Assembly (NCBI GenBank): GCA_020249925.1
Contig: JADCER010000014.1
Span: 1-64,000, forward strand
DNA length: 64,000 bases
Direction: 5' to 3'
Source: Roseomonas sp.
Lineage (GTDB): Bacteria; Pseudomonadota; Alphaproteobacteria; Acetobacterales; Acetobacteraceae
The notes below the pieces were generated by a model. The model was not told the origin of the DNA, did no database searches, and saw nothing but the letters and a program-made list of their open reading frames with translations. The first letter of the stretch is position 1; every line of letters begins with the position of its first letter. Both the position numbers and the translations under genes were made by a program. Shown here piece by piece: positions 15,574 to 24,352 of the stretch.

Positions 15574-17583
15574 TCATAAAAGCTGCGCCAGATCGGGCGC
15601 GGGTTCCGGTTGCTTGGGTAGCGCCTCAATGGGCTGCGCGCCAGAGGCGATCAGGAATTCGGCCAGCGCATCCGTCTCGGCCGCCGGGCGCGTGATGTCG
15701 TGGAAGGGATCATCGGCAGCGGAACCGGGCGGGACCCAGATGATCGTTTCATAACGCGCGCGCGTCAGCAGCACGCGATAGGTATTCAGGATATAGCGCT
15801 GCTCCTCAGCCCCGCGCACGATCTGCCATTGATGGCCAGCAAAGCGCCGTGCGCGCCATTGCCCGGCATGGCGCAGGAAATCGCCGCCCCAGGCAAGGCC
15901 AACCACATCCAATTCCAAGCCCTGGCAATCATATTCGGTGGCGAAGGCTTCGAGTGCTTCAGAGGAACGGATATCCGGCCAGCGCTTCAGGAACCAATCG
16001 GCGATATCGGGCACCTGCACGCCAAGCCCTTCGGCGCGCAGCCGACGCGCGCCGGCGGAAGCGACCAGGCCGGCGCGGCGCAGGCCACGCGTGCGGGCAC
16101 GCAGGGCCGCGCGCCAGGCGATTGGGTCGCGCGTGATGTAGTAGGGCAATTCAGGCGTCGCTGCGGCAATGGCGCGGGCGGCGGGTGCGTCGCCCCGCAG
16201 GACCGCATCCACCCATTCGGTGCCCCTGCTGGTCCGCAGGCTGCGAATGGGCGTTTGCAGATCAAGATCATCATCAAAGGCAAGCCAGGGCGCTGCGCCT
16301 TCGGCCAGGCGCTGCGCGGGGTCGGCAGTGGTAATGCTCCGCCGCGCCGCGACCGCGCGCCAGGATGGGGCAGCGGCGATCACGCGGCCCCATTCGGCAA
16401 GCCCGGCCTCACCGGTATTGATTTCCTGCCCATTGCCGATCAGCGCGACAATCACGGTCCAGCCATCATGCCGCGCCATGATTTCAAGCGTATGGGCGGG
16501 CTCGCTCAGGCTCAGATGGCTTTTTCGCCGCTGACCATCGCGCGTGGCTTGCGCCTGATCCCAGGCGCGCTGTGCCTCATCAAAAACGATGATGCGCGCT
16601 TCGGGCGTTTCATGTGCGTGGATCACATGATGTTCCAAAAAGCGATGGACATTTTGCAGCGCGGTCCGCGCGGCGCGTTCCGCGGCCTGGAAGGCGGCGC
16701 CTCCGCCCGGTGCGGCATCACGCGCCAAGGCTTCCCGTAGCACCGTCACCAGCGGCACATTGCCGGAAAGGAAGGCCGCACCAGACTCTCGCAGTGCGCC
16801 AAAAACCAGATTGAGACCGCACAGCGTCTTGCCCGCGCCGGGAATACCGGTGACGAAAACCACATAACGCCCGCCTTCGGCCTGGGCACGCCCAATCACG
16901 CGCGCAATCGCCTCTGTCGTGCGGGTCAGGTTATGCGCATCGGCCCGCGTGGCGCCGATATCCGGCACGGCATTGCGACGATACAAAAGCCGTGCCGCTT
17001 CCAACACGCTTGGCACGGGGCGATAGGCAGAACGCGCCCAGGCATGCGCATCAATTGGCGTTGCTGGCAGCGGTATCGTCGCCTGGGCGCGCGCAACAAT
17101 CGCCCGCAACATTGCAGCATTGGCGACCATGACCGGCGCCACACCATGCCAAAACAGCGGCAGGTCTGGCGCGCGCTGTGGCGCGCTTGGGGCGATCAGA
17201 ATGGGGATGATCGGCACACCGCGGCTACCGGCGTGGAAATCATGCAAATCCATGGCGTAATTATCGGTCTGGCGCAGATCAGTCAGGTCCGGCTTCTGCG
17301 CGCCCATTTTGAATTCCAGCACGAAAATCGCGCGATCAGTCAGCAGAATGGCATCGGCGCGCTTTTCCAGGCGCAGCAAATCGCATTCCATGAAGATGTG
17401 CCAGTTGGCGTCGCCTTCGGCCAGCGCATCCTGCAAAAGCGCCGCGCTGGCTTCCCAGGAATCGCGTTGCTTCAACTCAAGCGTGCCGAAACGCGCCGCC
17501 TGTTCATAGGCCAAGCGTGCCGCAATTTGCGCCGGCGTCTGGCGGCAAAAATCACCCAGACTTTCCGTAAACCACGGCCTCAT
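15574..17583 (-). CDS. DUF2075 helicase-like protein with N-terminal PD-(D/E)xK-like domain
   Basis: The ATG at 17583 overlaps the EamA stop (ATGA) and gives 669 residues; a 66-codon upstream extension is an artefact. Residues 66-95 (DLLRLEKRADAILL, then VLEFKMG) place Asp77, Glu90 and Lys92 in a PD-(D/E)xK nuclease-like pattern. The P-loop GIPGAGKT is at 246-253 and Walker B IIVFDEAQ at 331-338, followed by DUF2075/superfamily-1-like motifs (LIGNGQEIN, EYDCQGLELD, RVLLTRAR). A nucleic-acid-acting nuclease-helicase is inferred. Related architectures occur in defence loci, but here the neighbours are metabolic. Confidence 0.78.
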   Translation of the reverse strand: MRPWFTESLGDFCRQTPAQIAARLAYEQAARFGTLELKQRDSWEASAALLQDALAEGDANWHIFMECDLLRLEKRADAILLTDRAIFVLEFKMGAQKPDLTDLRQTDNYAMDLHDFHAGSRGVPIIPILIAPSAPQRAPDLPLFWHGVAPVMVANAAMLRAIVARAQATIPLPATPIDAHAWARSAYRPVPSVLEAARLLYRRNAVPDIGATRADAHNLTRTTEAIARVIGRAQAEGGRYVVFVTGIPGAGKTLCGLNLVFGALRESGAAFLSGNVPLVTVLREALARDAAPGGGAAFQAAERAARTALQNVHRFLEHHVIHAHETPEARIIVFDEAQRAWDQAQATRDGQRRKSHLSLSEPAHTLEIMARHDGWTVIVALIGNGQEINTGEAGLAEWGRVIAAAPSWRAVAARRSITTADPAQRLAEGAAPWLAFDDDLDLQTPIRSLRTSRGTEWVDAVLRGDAPAARAIAAATPELPYYITRDPIAWRAALRARTRGLRRAGLVASAGARRLRAEGLGVQVPDIADWFLKRWPDIRSSEALEAFATEYDCQGLELDVVGLAWGGDFLRHAGQWRARRFAGHQWQIVRGAEEQRYILNTYRVLLTRARYETIIWVPPGSAADDPFHDITRPAAETDALAEFLIASGAQPIEALPKQPEPAPDLAQLL

Positions 17584-18470
17584 GTGCTTGGCCGCCGCGG
17601 CCAGGTGGCGATCAGCACGCTCAACATCATGAGCGCAAAGCCGATGGCGTGGATGGCGGTGAATGCTTCCTGCAATACCACCACCGCCACCAGCGCTGCA
17701 GTCGCGGGCAGAAAGGCCGTGAAGATGCCGGCAACACCCGCGCCGACGCGCTGCAGCCCAGCATACCAGAGCAGCAGACACAGCACACTTGCCGTCACGC
17801 TATGGAATACCAGCAATGCGGCAAGGCGCGGATCGGCAAGCGCGGCGATACTGGCGATATCCGGCAGGGCAAAGGGTGCAAGCATCAGGGTCGAGAAAAT
17901 CTGCATCCAAAGGCTTGCCGTGATCACCCCAACGCGCCCCATGATGCGCCGCGCCAGCAGGACGTAAAGCGCCTCCCCAATCACGGCGCCGAAGATCAGC
18001 AGATTGCCAAGGACAGAACCGGCTGCTTCCTCACCGGTCCGCGCAATTGTCATGGCCGCCATGCCGAAGGCGGCAAGGCTGACCGCAATCCATTGCGGCG
18101 GCGTCAGGCGTTCGCGCAGCCAAAAGGCACTGCCCAGAGCGACCACCGCGGGCAGGCTTGCCAAGACAAGCCCGCCTTCCAAGGCGGAGGTCAGGCGCAA
18201 GCCTGCCAGCAAGCCGGCATTATAGATCACCGTGCCGAATAACGCCTGCCAGGCTAGGTTGCGCATCACCTCACCGCCCGGACGCGGCGCGGCTTCCAGC
18301 AAGCGCGCCAGAGGCCAGAGCAAGGCCACCGCCAAAATGCAGCGCAGAAAGGCAATCATCGGAATGGGCAGCGCTTCGGCCAGCAATTTCGCGACCGCGA
18401 CATTGGCGCCCACCAGCGCCATGGAGGTCGCCAATTGCAGATAAGCGATATGCGGCGCGCCCGGTGTCAC
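17580..18470 (-). CDS. EamA/DMT family permease
   Basis: A 296-residue protein with about ten predicted membrane helices in two repeats of five, the EamA (drug/metabolite exporter) layout; VGANVAVAKLLAEALP in helix 1 and LWYAGLQRVGAG in the second half are typical. The substrate is probably an amino acid, nucleotide precursor or other metabolite. It overlaps both neighbours by ATGA (18467-18470 and 17580-17583), so it is in the middle of a coupled operon. Confidence 0.88.
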   Translation of the reverse strand: MTPGAPHIAYLQLATSMALVGANVAVAKLLAEALPIPMIAFLRCILAVALLWPLARLLEAAPRPGGEVMRNLAWQALFGTVIYNAGLLAGLRLTSALEGGLVLASLPAVVALGSAFWLRERLTPPQWIAVSLAAFGMAAMTIARTGEEAAGSVLGNLLIFGAVIGEALYVLLARRIMGRVGVITASLWMQIFSTLMLAPFALPDIASIAALADPRLAALLVFHSVTASVLCLLLWYAGLQRVGAGVAGIFTAFLPATAALVAVVVLQEAFTAIHAIGFALMMLSVLIATWPRRPST

Positions 18471-19633
18471 GCGCCCTCATCCGCCTGACGAAAGGGGGAA
18501 AGGGTCGCGAGTGCTGCCATTTCGCGTTCCATCGCCGGGCGTTCGCGCGCAAGGAATTCACCCACCGCGCGGGAAAGCCCCGGATGCGCGATCCTATGCG
18601 CGGAATAGGTCGGCACGGGCAGATAGCCGCGCTGGATCTTGTGTTCGCCCTGCGCGCCGGCTTCAACGCGCTGAATGCCATGCGCAATCGCGAAATCCAT
18701 CGCCATGTAATAGCAAAGCTCAAAATGCAAAAAGGGCACATCCACAATGGCGCCCCAGTTGCGGCCATAGATCGCCTCACGCCCGATCAGATTGAGCGCA
18801 CCGGCCACAGGTTCGCCATCACGCTCCGCCACCATCAGCAGCACGCGATCGCCAAGCCTTTCGCCGAGCAGTGGCCAGAAATCACGCGTCAGATAGGCGC
18901 TGCGGCCCCATTTCTTATCCGTGGTGGCGCGATAGAAGCGATGAAAGGCCTGCCAATGGCGCGACGTGATTTCCGCCCCGCGCAAGGTGCGCAATGTCAG
19001 CCCTGCCGCCTGCACATCACGCCTTTCGCGCTTCAGCGCCTTGCGCTTGCGCGACGCCAAGGCGCCCAGGAAATCATCGAAATCGCGATAGCCAGGATTG
19101 GCCCAATGAAATTGCGTACCAAGCCGCTGCAGCCAGCCGGCATCGCCCAGGGCGCGCCATTCGGCTTCCGTGCAAAAAGTGGCATGGACCGATGATGCGC
19201 CAATGCCCTGGCAGGCCTGCACCAGGGCGCCGGCCACAACATCCGGCCCAAAGCCCGCTTCGGGATGGAGCAAAAGCCGCGGACCAGGCACGGGGCTGAA
19301 GGGCACGGCCACTTGCAGCTTCGGGTAGTAATCACCGCCGGCGCGTTCCAGCGCATCCGCCCAGCCATGGTCAAAGACATATTCGCCCTGGGAATGGGAT
19401 TTCGCATAGGCCGGCGCGCAAGCAAGCAGGCGCCCCGCGCCATCGCGCAAGGCAGCATGCTGCGGCAGCCAGCCGCGTTCCGCCACCGCACTGCCGCTTT
19501 CCTCCAGCGCTGAAAGAAAGGCGTGGCTCAGGAATGGATTGTCATCGCCCGCGCAGGCATCCCATTCATGCGACGGGATTTCGGCGATGGCGCGATGGAG
19601 CGTCAGTGTCAAAGGGGGCGGGTCATTGGGCAT
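18467..19633 (-). CDS. GNAT-family (FemAB-like, DUF482) N-acyltransferase
   Basis: The protein has 388 residues. It shows the peptidogalycan biosynthesis/recognition (DUF482) layout: ASRKRKALKRERRDV in the middle, then VAERDGEPVAGALNLIG, YGRNWGA, HFELCYYMAMDFAI and GIQRVEAGAQGEHKIQRGY. Family members are predicted to acylate amino-acyl or peptidoglycan-related acceptors, but chemistry is mostly unproven. It is the first gene of the coupled run ending near 12.5 kb. Confidence 0.85.
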   Translation of the reverse strand: MPNDPPPLTLTLHRAIAEIPSHEWDACAGDDNPFLSHAFLSALEESGSAVAERGWLPQHAALRDGAGRLLACAPAYAKSHSQGEYVFDHGWADALERAGGDYYPKLQVAVPFSPVPGPRLLLHPEAGFGPDVVAGALVQACQGIGASSVHATFCTEAEWRALGDAGWLQRLGTQFHWANPGYRDFDDFLGALASRKRKALKRERRDVQAAGLTLRTLRGAEITSRHWQAFHRFYRATTDKKWGRSAYLTRDFWPLLGERLGDRVLLMVAERDGEPVAGALNLIGREAIYGRNWGAIVDVPFLHFELCYYMAMDFAIAHGIQRVEAGAQGEHKIQRGYLPVPTYSAHRIAHPGLSRAVGEFLARERPAMEREMAALATLSPFRQADEGA

Positions 19634-19690
19634 GGATCAATGGGATGGGTCTAGCACAGCAAGGGCAGCGGTTAAATCGACAACACCCAT

Positions 19691-20698
19691 ATGCTATGGC
19701 GCTTTCCCCAAGCCTCCGCACCGTGTCATCCTATTGTGCGATCCCATGATGGAAACCGACCCTTGCCGCCAGCAAGACCCGATGAACCAGCGCTTACCGA
19801 GCTTCATGAGGTAACACTTGCGCCGGTGCGCTCTCCACAGGGGCCGTGGGGCAAGCATTTTTTGGGTGCTTTTGATCGCCATGGCCAGTTCCTTGACGGC
19901 TTTGCCCATCCCTGGTGCGGGGTTGATGCCATGCCAGCGGCGCCCATAGCGCCATATGCGGGAACCGCGATTTATGGCGGCCTTGCGATGCATCATGTCG
20001 GGCATTTTCTGCTGGAAGGCCTGTCTCGGCTTTGGTGCCTGCAGCGTTATCCCGAACACCCGATCCTCTGGCACTGGATTGATCTGCCCATCCCACACCC
20101 GGATGATCGCGGCTGGCAAAAGGAATTGATCGGGCTTTTGGGGCTGGCGAAGCATCGCCACATCTTCCTGCGCCAGCCCCTGCTGGTGGAGCGTTTGCTC
20201 CTGCCCTCACCGGGGTTTCTTTCGGGCCAGTTTCTGCATCCCGTGCAAGCGGCTGCGCTCGGCTGCGTCACCGGCCCTGCGGCCATTCCAGGCAAACGGG
20301 TCTGGCTCTCACGCAGCGCCTTGCCCCATCAATTCGGGCGTGTGGCGGGTGAAGACCAGGTCGAAGCGCTTCTTTCAGCGCAAGGCTGGACGATCATCCA
20401 TCCGGAACGCGAAAGCATGCGTCGCAGCGCAGAGATTTTCCATGAGGCCGAGGTGGTCTCGGGCTTCATCGGATCCGCCTTTCATCCGCTGCTGCTGCAT
20501 GCGGCGCCCCGGGCGCGGTTGCGCCCGGTTATCCGCCCCGGCATTTCACCTGATGATTACAGGATCGCCGCTGAAGCAAAGGGGCTCGATTTCGCCGCCA
20601 TCGAAACCCCCATGACCGCCCTGGACCAAAGGGCGAGCTGGACCAATTTTCAGCTGGATGCGCCAGCAGATTTGGTGAATATCCTCGCGGAAAGCTGA
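19691..20698 (+). CDS. Glycosyltransferase family 61-like protein (DUF563)
   Basis: Up to 335 residues; the start is uncertain because family similarity begins around HEVTLAP, about residue 39, and no good ribosome site precedes the first ATG (a GTG at 19736 is an alternative). Family marks are MHHVGHFLLEGLSRLW, KRVWLSRSAL, the GWTIIHPE...SMRRSAEIFHEAEVVSGF stretch and GSAFHPLLLHA. GT61 enzymes transfer xylose, GlcNAc or similar sugars to glycans; in bacteria many lie in surface-polysaccharide loci. No other glycan gene is adjacent. Confidence 0.75.
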   Translation: MLWRFPQASAPCHPIVRSHDGNRPLPPARPDEPALTELHEVTLAPVRSPQGPWGKHFLGAFDRHGQFLDGFAHPWCGVDAMPAAPIAPYAGTAIYGGLAMHHVGHFLLEGLSRLWCLQRYPEHPILWHWIDLPIPHPDDRGWQKELIGLLGLAKHRHIFLRQPLLVERLLLPSPGFLSGQFLHPVQAAALGCVTGPAAIPGKRVWLSRSALPHQFGRVAGEDQVEALLSAQGWTIIHPERESMRRSAEIFHEAEVVSGFIGSAFHPLLLHAAPRARLRPVIRPGISPDDYRIAAEAKGLDFAAIETPMTALDQRASWTNFQLDAPADLVNILAES

Positions 20699-20712
20699 AA
20701 GGCCCATTGAGA

Positions 20713-21177
20713 TCACGCGATCTCAAACATCCCTTCCACTTCCACCGCCGCATCGCCGGGCAGCGATGGCACGCCAATGGTGGTGCGCGCATGGCGGCCG
20801 ACATCTCCGAACACTTCCACCGCAAGGTCAGAGGCGCCATTCATCACCAGCGCGTGTTGGGTGAATTCAGCCGGTGCGGCAATGAAGCCGCCAAGCCGCA
20901 CAACGCGCATGACATTATCCAAATCACCCGCTGCCGCCTTCAACTGCGCCAGCAGATTGATGAAGCAAAGCCGCGCCGCTTCGCGCCCCACTTCAATGGA
21001 AACGCCAGCACCCAGCTTGCCGGTATAGGCAATCTTGCCATCACGCACCGGCACCTGGCCGGAGACCACCACCAGCTTTCCGCTGATATTGTATGGGATG
21101 TAATTCGCAATCGGTGCCGCCGGCGTTGGCAATACAATGCCAAGGGCAGCAAGCTTCGCTTCGACTTTACCGGCCAT
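20713..21177 (-). CDS. RidA family protein (2)
   Basis: The start at 21177 (MAGKVEAKLAALGIVLP) behind AAGAAGGAATAGG gives 154 residues. It is a paralogue of the RidA at 10279-10746: same subgroup, conserved Arg in HARTTIGVPSLP and Glu in VEVEGMFEIA. The predicted role is removal of enamine/imine metabolites. The GT61 gene converges on it with a 14-bp gap. The NrdJ-like gene lies 25 bp upstream on the same strand. Confidence 0.88.
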   Translation of the reverse strand: MAGKVEAKLAALGIVLPTPAAPIANYIPYNISGKLVVVSGQVPVRDGKIAYTGKLGAGVSIEVGREAARLCFINLLAQLKAAAGDLDNVMRVVRLGGFIAAPAEFTQHALVMNGASDLAVEVFGDVGRHARTTIGVPSLPGDAAVEVEGMFEIA

Positions 21178-21202
21178 GATCCTATTCCTTCTTAAGCACC
21201 AA

Positions 21203-22699
21203 TTACGCTGCGGGTCGCAAATGGCGGCGCATGCGTGGTGAAGGATGCGCCGGCAATTCCAAGGGAAGCAAGGGCAGCACCGCCGCGCGTGGTTGCAGCG
21301 TTTCTTCTTCCACCGGGTCCGGCAAATCCTCGCGCCCCAGATAATCGCGCGCGAGCCGCCGAAACGCCCAATCCAGCACGGAAGTCGCGCGGCGAATGCC
21401 CGCATCACCTTCCACCGCGCCGCCATGGCCGGGCGCATAGGCATAGGCATTGACGAAACTCGCCAAAGGCACGCCCTGCGCCAGACCTAGCGATACCGCC
21501 TGGGCCAGCGCCTCCATCAAGGCGCGCGTCATGGCCGCCTCACGCGGGAGGGAGAAGGAAATCTCCCGCAAATGGCCGCGATCATCTTCAATGGCCCGCA
21601 GCGCGACACGATTGCCGGCAATGGCCACGCGCCAGCAGCGGCTGATCGGCGCATGGATCGGCCTTGGTGCGGCGCGGCGCGCTTCGGGCAGATCGGCGGG
21701 CGCCGGCATGGCGGGGGGTGGCGCATCCAGGAAGGGCAGCACTGCCGCTTCCATGGCACGCCGCGCTTGCGGTGCCACGGGGGCCAATAGCCAGGCGGCA
21801 TCAACCCCGGCGCGCTCGGCGGCGCGGGTTGGCACTTGCATCACGCGCCCATCCTCACCGCGCGCCGGGCGGCTGGCGCCCGGGGCTGGCGCAATCCCGG
21901 CACTTTCCGCGCCCAGCAGCGCTTCCACAGCATCCGCGGGGGCCAAGGCAATGCAGCCGCGATGGCGCAAACCGGGCGAGGCAGCCGCCGCCGCCAAGGC
22001 CGCGCGCGCAGCCTTGGCCAAGCCTGGGATGGCGGTTTCCTCAGGCGGGGTTGGGCAGATCAGCGCCACCGCATGGCGCGGACCGAAACGGGTCGCAAGC
22101 CGGCCGGATTCCGCCTCGGCCGCGCCGCGCGTCAGGCCAGCAATAGCGGCGGCAACATCTCGCGCCTCCTGACTGTCATAGGCAAGGCCGAAACCAGCCA
22201 GCAGCCCGGCCAGATCGGCAAAGCCAAGGCGCAGGCTTTCCGCCTTGCCATGGCCCCAGATATCCAGGGTCTGCACCGCGAGCGCACAGGCCGCGCGATA
22301 GGCCGGCGCATCAAAACCCCCTGCCCCATCCAGGAAGGCCGGCAGGTTCAGCACAAAACGCCCCTCTCCGCGCGCATCGCGCCAGATCTCAGCCCCGGGC
22401 GCGCCGCGCCGGGCCAGGATCAGGGAACGGAGCCCAGCCGCCAGGCTTTCCGCCGCATCGGCGCCATCCAGCAGGCCAAGGCGCCGGCCGCGGAGCGTCA
22501 GGCGTTGAATCCAGGCCTCCGCCACGCTTGGCAGCGTGGCCGGGCCACTCCCCGGGGCGAGCGCGGCCAGCGCCTCCCCGGCTTCATCTTCCCAAGGCGC
22601 GGGAATGGCAACAGCGCGCGGCGGCGAATCAGGATCCGCCCCCGCCTTCAAGCGCCGCAGCGCAACCCCAGCCCAGATGGTTCCGACTATTCCAGCCAT
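21203..22699 (-). CDS. NrdJ-derived TSCPD-type protein without ribonucleotide reductase active site
   Basis: A 498-residue protein that follows the C-terminal part of vitamin B12-dependent ribonucleotide reductase. Residues about 110-240 match the NrdJ barrel end (LNLPAFLDGAGGFD, LGFADLAGLLAGFGLAYDS, ALICPTP) and about 350-470 the NrdJ tail (ISFSLPREAAMTRALMEALA, AVSLGLAQGVPLASFVNAYA, RRATSVLDWAFRRLARDYLG). A full NrdJ has roughly 1,200 residues. The radical-site Cys, the N-x-C-x-E motif and the thiol-acceptor tail are absent, so it cannot be a reductase by itself. A regulatory or structural role is inferred. Confidence 0.8.
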   Translation of the reverse strand: MAGIVGTIWAGVALRRLKAGADPDSPPRAVAIPAPWEDEAGEALAALAPGSGPATLPSVAEAWIQRLTLRGRRLGLLDGADAAESLAAGLRSLILARRGAPGAEIWRDARGEGRFVLNLPAFLDGAGGFDAPAYRAACALAVQTLDIWGHGKAESLRLGFADLAGLLAGFGLAYDSQEARDVAAAIAGLTRGAAEAESGRLATRFGPRHAVALICPTPPEETAIPGLAKAARAALAAAAASPGLRHRGCIALAPADAVEALLGAESAGIAPAPGASRPARGEDGRVMQVPTRAAERAGVDAAWLLAPVAPQARRAMEAAVLPFLDAPPPAMPAPADLPEARRAAPRPIHAPISRCWRVAIAGNRVALRAIEDDRGHLREISFSLPREAAMTRALMEALAQAVSLGLAQGVPLASFVNAYAYAPGHGGAVEGDAGIRRATSVLDWAFRRLARDYLGREDLPDPVEEETLQPRAAVLPLLPLELPAHPSPRMRRHLRPAA

Positions 22700-22864
22700 G
22701 AGGATATGCTAGGCGCGACTCGAAAGCCTGGGAAGGCGTATTTAGTGGTTTTCGGGGGGTGGACCCACAATATCCTGTGGATAGCTTGGCCAGCGCTTTG
22801 GTTTTGCGTGACCCGCGCGGCTGTGCGATTATGCGGCACGTTTCGCTTGCACCGGGAAGCCGCC
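22700..22864. promoter_or_regulatory. Divergent intergenic region (NrdJ-like / NDUFA12)
   Basis: The 165 bp between opposed start codons is the only place for the promoters of both. An open frame reads through it on the plus strand into the NDUFA12 gene, but it is antisense to the NrdJ-like gene and is an artefact. I see no clear operator. Confidence 0.45.
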
Positions 22865-23206
22865 ATGCAGTTGCTCAATACCTTTCTGATCCGCCTGACC
22901 AGCCGTCAGGTTGGCAAGGACCGCTTCGGCAATACCTATTGGGAAGCGCGCAGCCGGCGCGATTCCTATGGCAGGCCCATGCGCCGTGTGCTGTTTGCCA
23001 AGGAAGCGCAGGCCTCGGCCGTGCCGCCGGAATGGTGGGGCTGGCTGCATTTCACCACGGAACAACCCCTGCCGGAGGACGCGCCGCGCCGCCCTTGGCA
23101 GAAGGAACACCGCCCGAACATGACCGGCACGCCGGAAGCCTGGCGCCCGGTGAACCCGGCAGCGCAACGCGGCGGGGATTACGAAGCCTGGACGCCGGGG
23201 CGCTAG
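22865..23206 (+). CDS. NADH:ubiquinone oxidoreductase 17.2 kDa-type subunit (NDUFA12 family)
   Basis: From the ATG at 22865 the protein is 113 residues. VGKDRFGNTYWEAR, RVLFAKEAQASAVPPEWWGWLH and RPNMTGTPEAWRP are the NDUFA12/B17.2 signature, an accessory subunit of complex I shared by mitochondria and alphaproteobacteria that sits at the peripheral arm. It starts the operon NDUFA12-mlaD-small ORF-DUF2155, an order I recognise from other Rhodospirillales, although the main nuo operon is not in the window. Confidence 0.92.
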   Translation: MQLLNTFLIRLTSRQVGKDRFGNTYWEARSRRDSYGRPMRRVLFAKEAQASAVPPEWWGWLHFTTEQPLPEDAPRRPWQKEHRPNMTGTPEAWRPVNPAAQRGGDYEAWTPGR

Positions 23207-23219
23207 AAGATCCCTGATC

Positions 23220-23714
23220 ATGCAAAAGCGCTCTATTGCTGAAATCCTGACCGGTTTGGTGGTGCTGGCGATTGCGGCCAGCTTCCTTGGCTATGCCGTC
23301 ACCAGCACGGGGCGCAGCTTTTCCGGCCCAGGCATGAACCTGACCGCAAAATTCGATCGCATTGATGGGCTGGGCCAGGGGGCGGATGTGCGCATTGCCG
23401 GTGTGAAGGTCGGGCAGGTAGTCGCACAGCGCATTGACCCCGAAAGCTTCCTCGCCGTGCTGACGCTCCGCGTTGATGCCGGGCTTAAGCTGCCGCGCGA
23501 TACCTCCGCCGAGATTTCGAGCGAGGGCTTGCTCGGCGGCAAATATGTCGCGCTGGTGCCGGGCGGCGATACGCGCATCCTGCGCGAGGGCAATGAGATC
23601 ACCATCACGCAAAGTGCCATCAATCTGGAAAGCCTGCTCGGGCGGTTCATATTCTCGGCGGGTGAGACCAATCAGCGCGGCAATCAGGAAAACGCGCCGG
23701 CCGCGCCGCGATGA
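23220..23714 (+). CDS. MlaD-type MCE-domain lipid-transport protein
   Basis: In this 164-residue protein, one membrane anchor (about residues 9-27, TGLVVLAIAASFLGYAV) precedes a single MCE domain (about 38-118: LTAKFDRIDGLGQGADVRIA, GVKVGQVV, SSEGLLGGKYVALVPGG). MlaD forms the periplasmic hexameric ring of the MlaFEDB ABC importer that returns phospholipids from the outer membrane. The other Mla subunits are not adjacent. Its stop overlaps the next start by ATGA. Confidence 0.92.
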   Translation: MQKRSIAEILTGLVVLAIAASFLGYAVTSTGRSFSGPGMNLTAKFDRIDGLGQGADVRIAGVKVGQVVAQRIDPESFLAVLTLRVDAGLKLPRDTSAEISSEGLLGGKYVALVPGGDTRILREGNEITITQSAINLESLLGRFIFSAGETNQRGNQENAPAAPR

Positions 23715-23935
23715 AGCCCCTGCCCAAGCCGCCTGCCGCCTGGCCTGGGGCGGATGGCAAGCCTGTGTCCTGCAATGAAAAGCTGAAGATGCTCGCGGAA
23801 AATCACACGGAAGCGGCGACGGTGTTGCGCGATGTGTTTGAAGATGCCGTGCTGATGGGCGTGGATGAAGCCGCGATGCGCGGGATTTTGCAGGAGATGA
23901 TCGCAGCCTTGCCAAGCCCGAAGCGCGGCGCATGA
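23711..23935 (+). CDS. Small conserved-looking hypothetical protein
   Basis: A 74-residue soluble protein, MKPLPKPPAAWPGADGKP onward, ending in predicted helices (EKLKMLAENHTEAATVLRDV and MRGILQEMIAAL). I do not recognise a family. Both ends overlap their neighbours by ATGA (with mlaD at 23711 and the DUF2155 gene at 23932), which strongly supports real translation. A partner role in the envelope operon is only a guess from position. Confidence 0.7.
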   Translation: MKPLPKPPAAWPGADGKPVSCNEKLKMLAENHTEAATVLRDVFEDAVLMGVDEAAMRGILQEMIAALPSPKRGA

Positions 23936-24291
23936 AACGGCTTTGGGCTTTCGCGCTGTGCTGCCTGCCGGGATTGGCGCAGGCGCAGGAATGGGTGCCT
24001 CGGCAACAGGCGCGCATTCAGGCTTTGGACAAGGTGACGGCACGCGTGACCGTGCTGGAAGGACGTGTTGGGGAAAGCCTGAGTTTCGGTACGCTCACCA
24101 TCCGCATCGGTGCCTGCCATGCGCGCCCACCGACCGAGGTGCCCGATTCCGCCGCCTGGTTTGAAATGACCGATAGCCGCGCGCCGCCAGGCAGCCCGCC
24201 CGCGTTTCGCGGCTGGATGTTCGCCGAAGCGCCGGGCGTGAATATGCTGGAACACCCCGTCTATGATGTGCGGATCTTGAGCTGCCGTTAG
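23932..24291 (+). CDS. DUF2155 domain protein, exported
   Basis: This 119-residue protein has a signal peptide (MKRLWAFALCCLPGLAQAQ) and a DUF2155 core: IQALDKVTARVTVLEG, GTLTIRIGACHARPPTE, WMFAEAPGVNMLEHPVYDVRIL. The two cysteines (in GACHARPP and at the C-terminus) could form a disulfide. Function is unknown; the family is alphaproteobacterial and usually found near complex I, mla or aat genes, as here. It is coupled by ATGA to the preceding small ORF and is the last gene of this operon. Confidence 0.88.
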   Translation: MKRLWAFALCCLPGLAQAQEWVPRQQARIQALDKVTARVTVLEGRVGESLSFGTLTIRIGACHARPPTEVPDSAAWFEMTDSRAPPGSPPAFRGWMFAEAPGVNMLEHPVYDVRILSCR

Positions 24292-24352
24292 GCCACCTTT
24301 CTGAAACCCGCTTGGCGCCTTATATTAGTTTTTGCTTTGGGAAGGCCCTGCC

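Noticed and set aside
17584-17781. 66-codon upstream extension of the DUF2075 gene
   Set aside because: It lies within the EamA coding sequence in another frame; the ATG overlapping the EamA stop is the natural start.
21836-22864. N-terminal extension of the NDUFA12 gene of more than 340 codons
   Set aside because: It runs antisense through the NrdJ-like gene and has no family similarity; homologues begin at the MQLLNTF Met at 22865.
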